Shown: positions 63,916 through 64,000 of the stretch, piece by piece
How the letters are laid out: the number at the start of each line of letters is the position of its first letter
Numbering within the stretch: position 1 is the stretch's first letter
Assembly: GCA_029168955.1 (NCBI GenBank)
Contig: JAPDOI010000215.1
Location: 376,001 to 440,000, forward strand
Source of the DNA: Aplectana chamaeleonis
Taxonomy: Eukaryota; Nematoda; Chromadorea; Rhabditida; Cosmocercidae
Direction: 5' to 3'
DNA: 64,000 bases
The notes under the pieces: generated by a model
The model's input: only the letters and a program-made list of their open reading frames with translations
Databases searched by the model: none
Told to the model about the DNA's origin: nothing
Program-made: the position numbers and the translations under genes

Positions 63916-64000
63916 AGGCAGTGTTCACGATAAAATATGTCGAGTTTCCCTTAGTCAAGTCTTTTTTAGGTTCGCTGTAATGCGATCTATACGAAAAAAA
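63916..64000. mobile_element. AGGCA-family element, left end, cut by window end
   Basis: AGGCAGTGTTCACGATAAAA begins at 63916 after GCAA (a TTAA variant). The remainder lies beyond the window. Confidence 0.6.

Overview
This is eukaryotic DNA, most likely from a nematode of the rhabditid/strongylid type. I base this on one intron-containing gene that reconstructs well as a nematode Clc-like (claudin-superfamily) four-membrane-span protein, on compact splice sites of the TTTCAG/GTRAGT kind, and on dense miniature transposons. The species cannot be named from the sequence alone. Introns of 2-10 kb packed with repeats fit a parasitic strongylid better than a compact Caenorhabditis genome. No bacterial-style operons, rRNA genes or CRISPR arrays are present, and almost all of the long open frames are by-products of repeats.

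Layout. (1) 502-24368, plus strand: seven well-supported exons, plus one possible 30-nt exon, of a Clc-like gene whose first exon(s) lie upstream of the window. All exon phases join cleanly. The 261 visible residues give an extracellular loop with a claudin-like GLFxxC motif, membrane spans 2-4, and a Tyr/Gly/Asn-rich cytoplasmic tail. Its introns (150 bp to 10 kb) are full of non-autonomous DNA transposons. (2) 24369-36718: mostly repeats. They include a 42-bp GC-rich minisatellite, a broken LINE retrotransposon on the minus strand, an intact-ended non-autonomous hAT element with perfect 8-bp target duplications, a 3-bp-duplication GC-rich element, and two exon-like segments encoding a coiled coil. 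(3) 36719-51638: an unbroken ~14.9-kb satellite array of a 42-bp unit (about 355 copies). Almost every unit carries the perfect palindrome TGACGTCA, the CRE/ATF-type bZIP site. (4) 51639-64000: more inverted-repeat elements, a second LINE 3' fragment with its tail, and a perfect 23-bp hairpin.

The most notable observations are the satellite, which repeats a CRE-type site every 42 bp (four helical turns) and has a higher-order structure marked by truncated 15-bp and 18-bp units, and a large family of ~240-540-bp elements with TIRs beginning AGGCA. These AGGCA elements are flanked by TTAA or TTAA-like 4-bp duplications, occur back to back sharing one TTAA, and fill both the Clc-like gene's introns and the distal end of the window.
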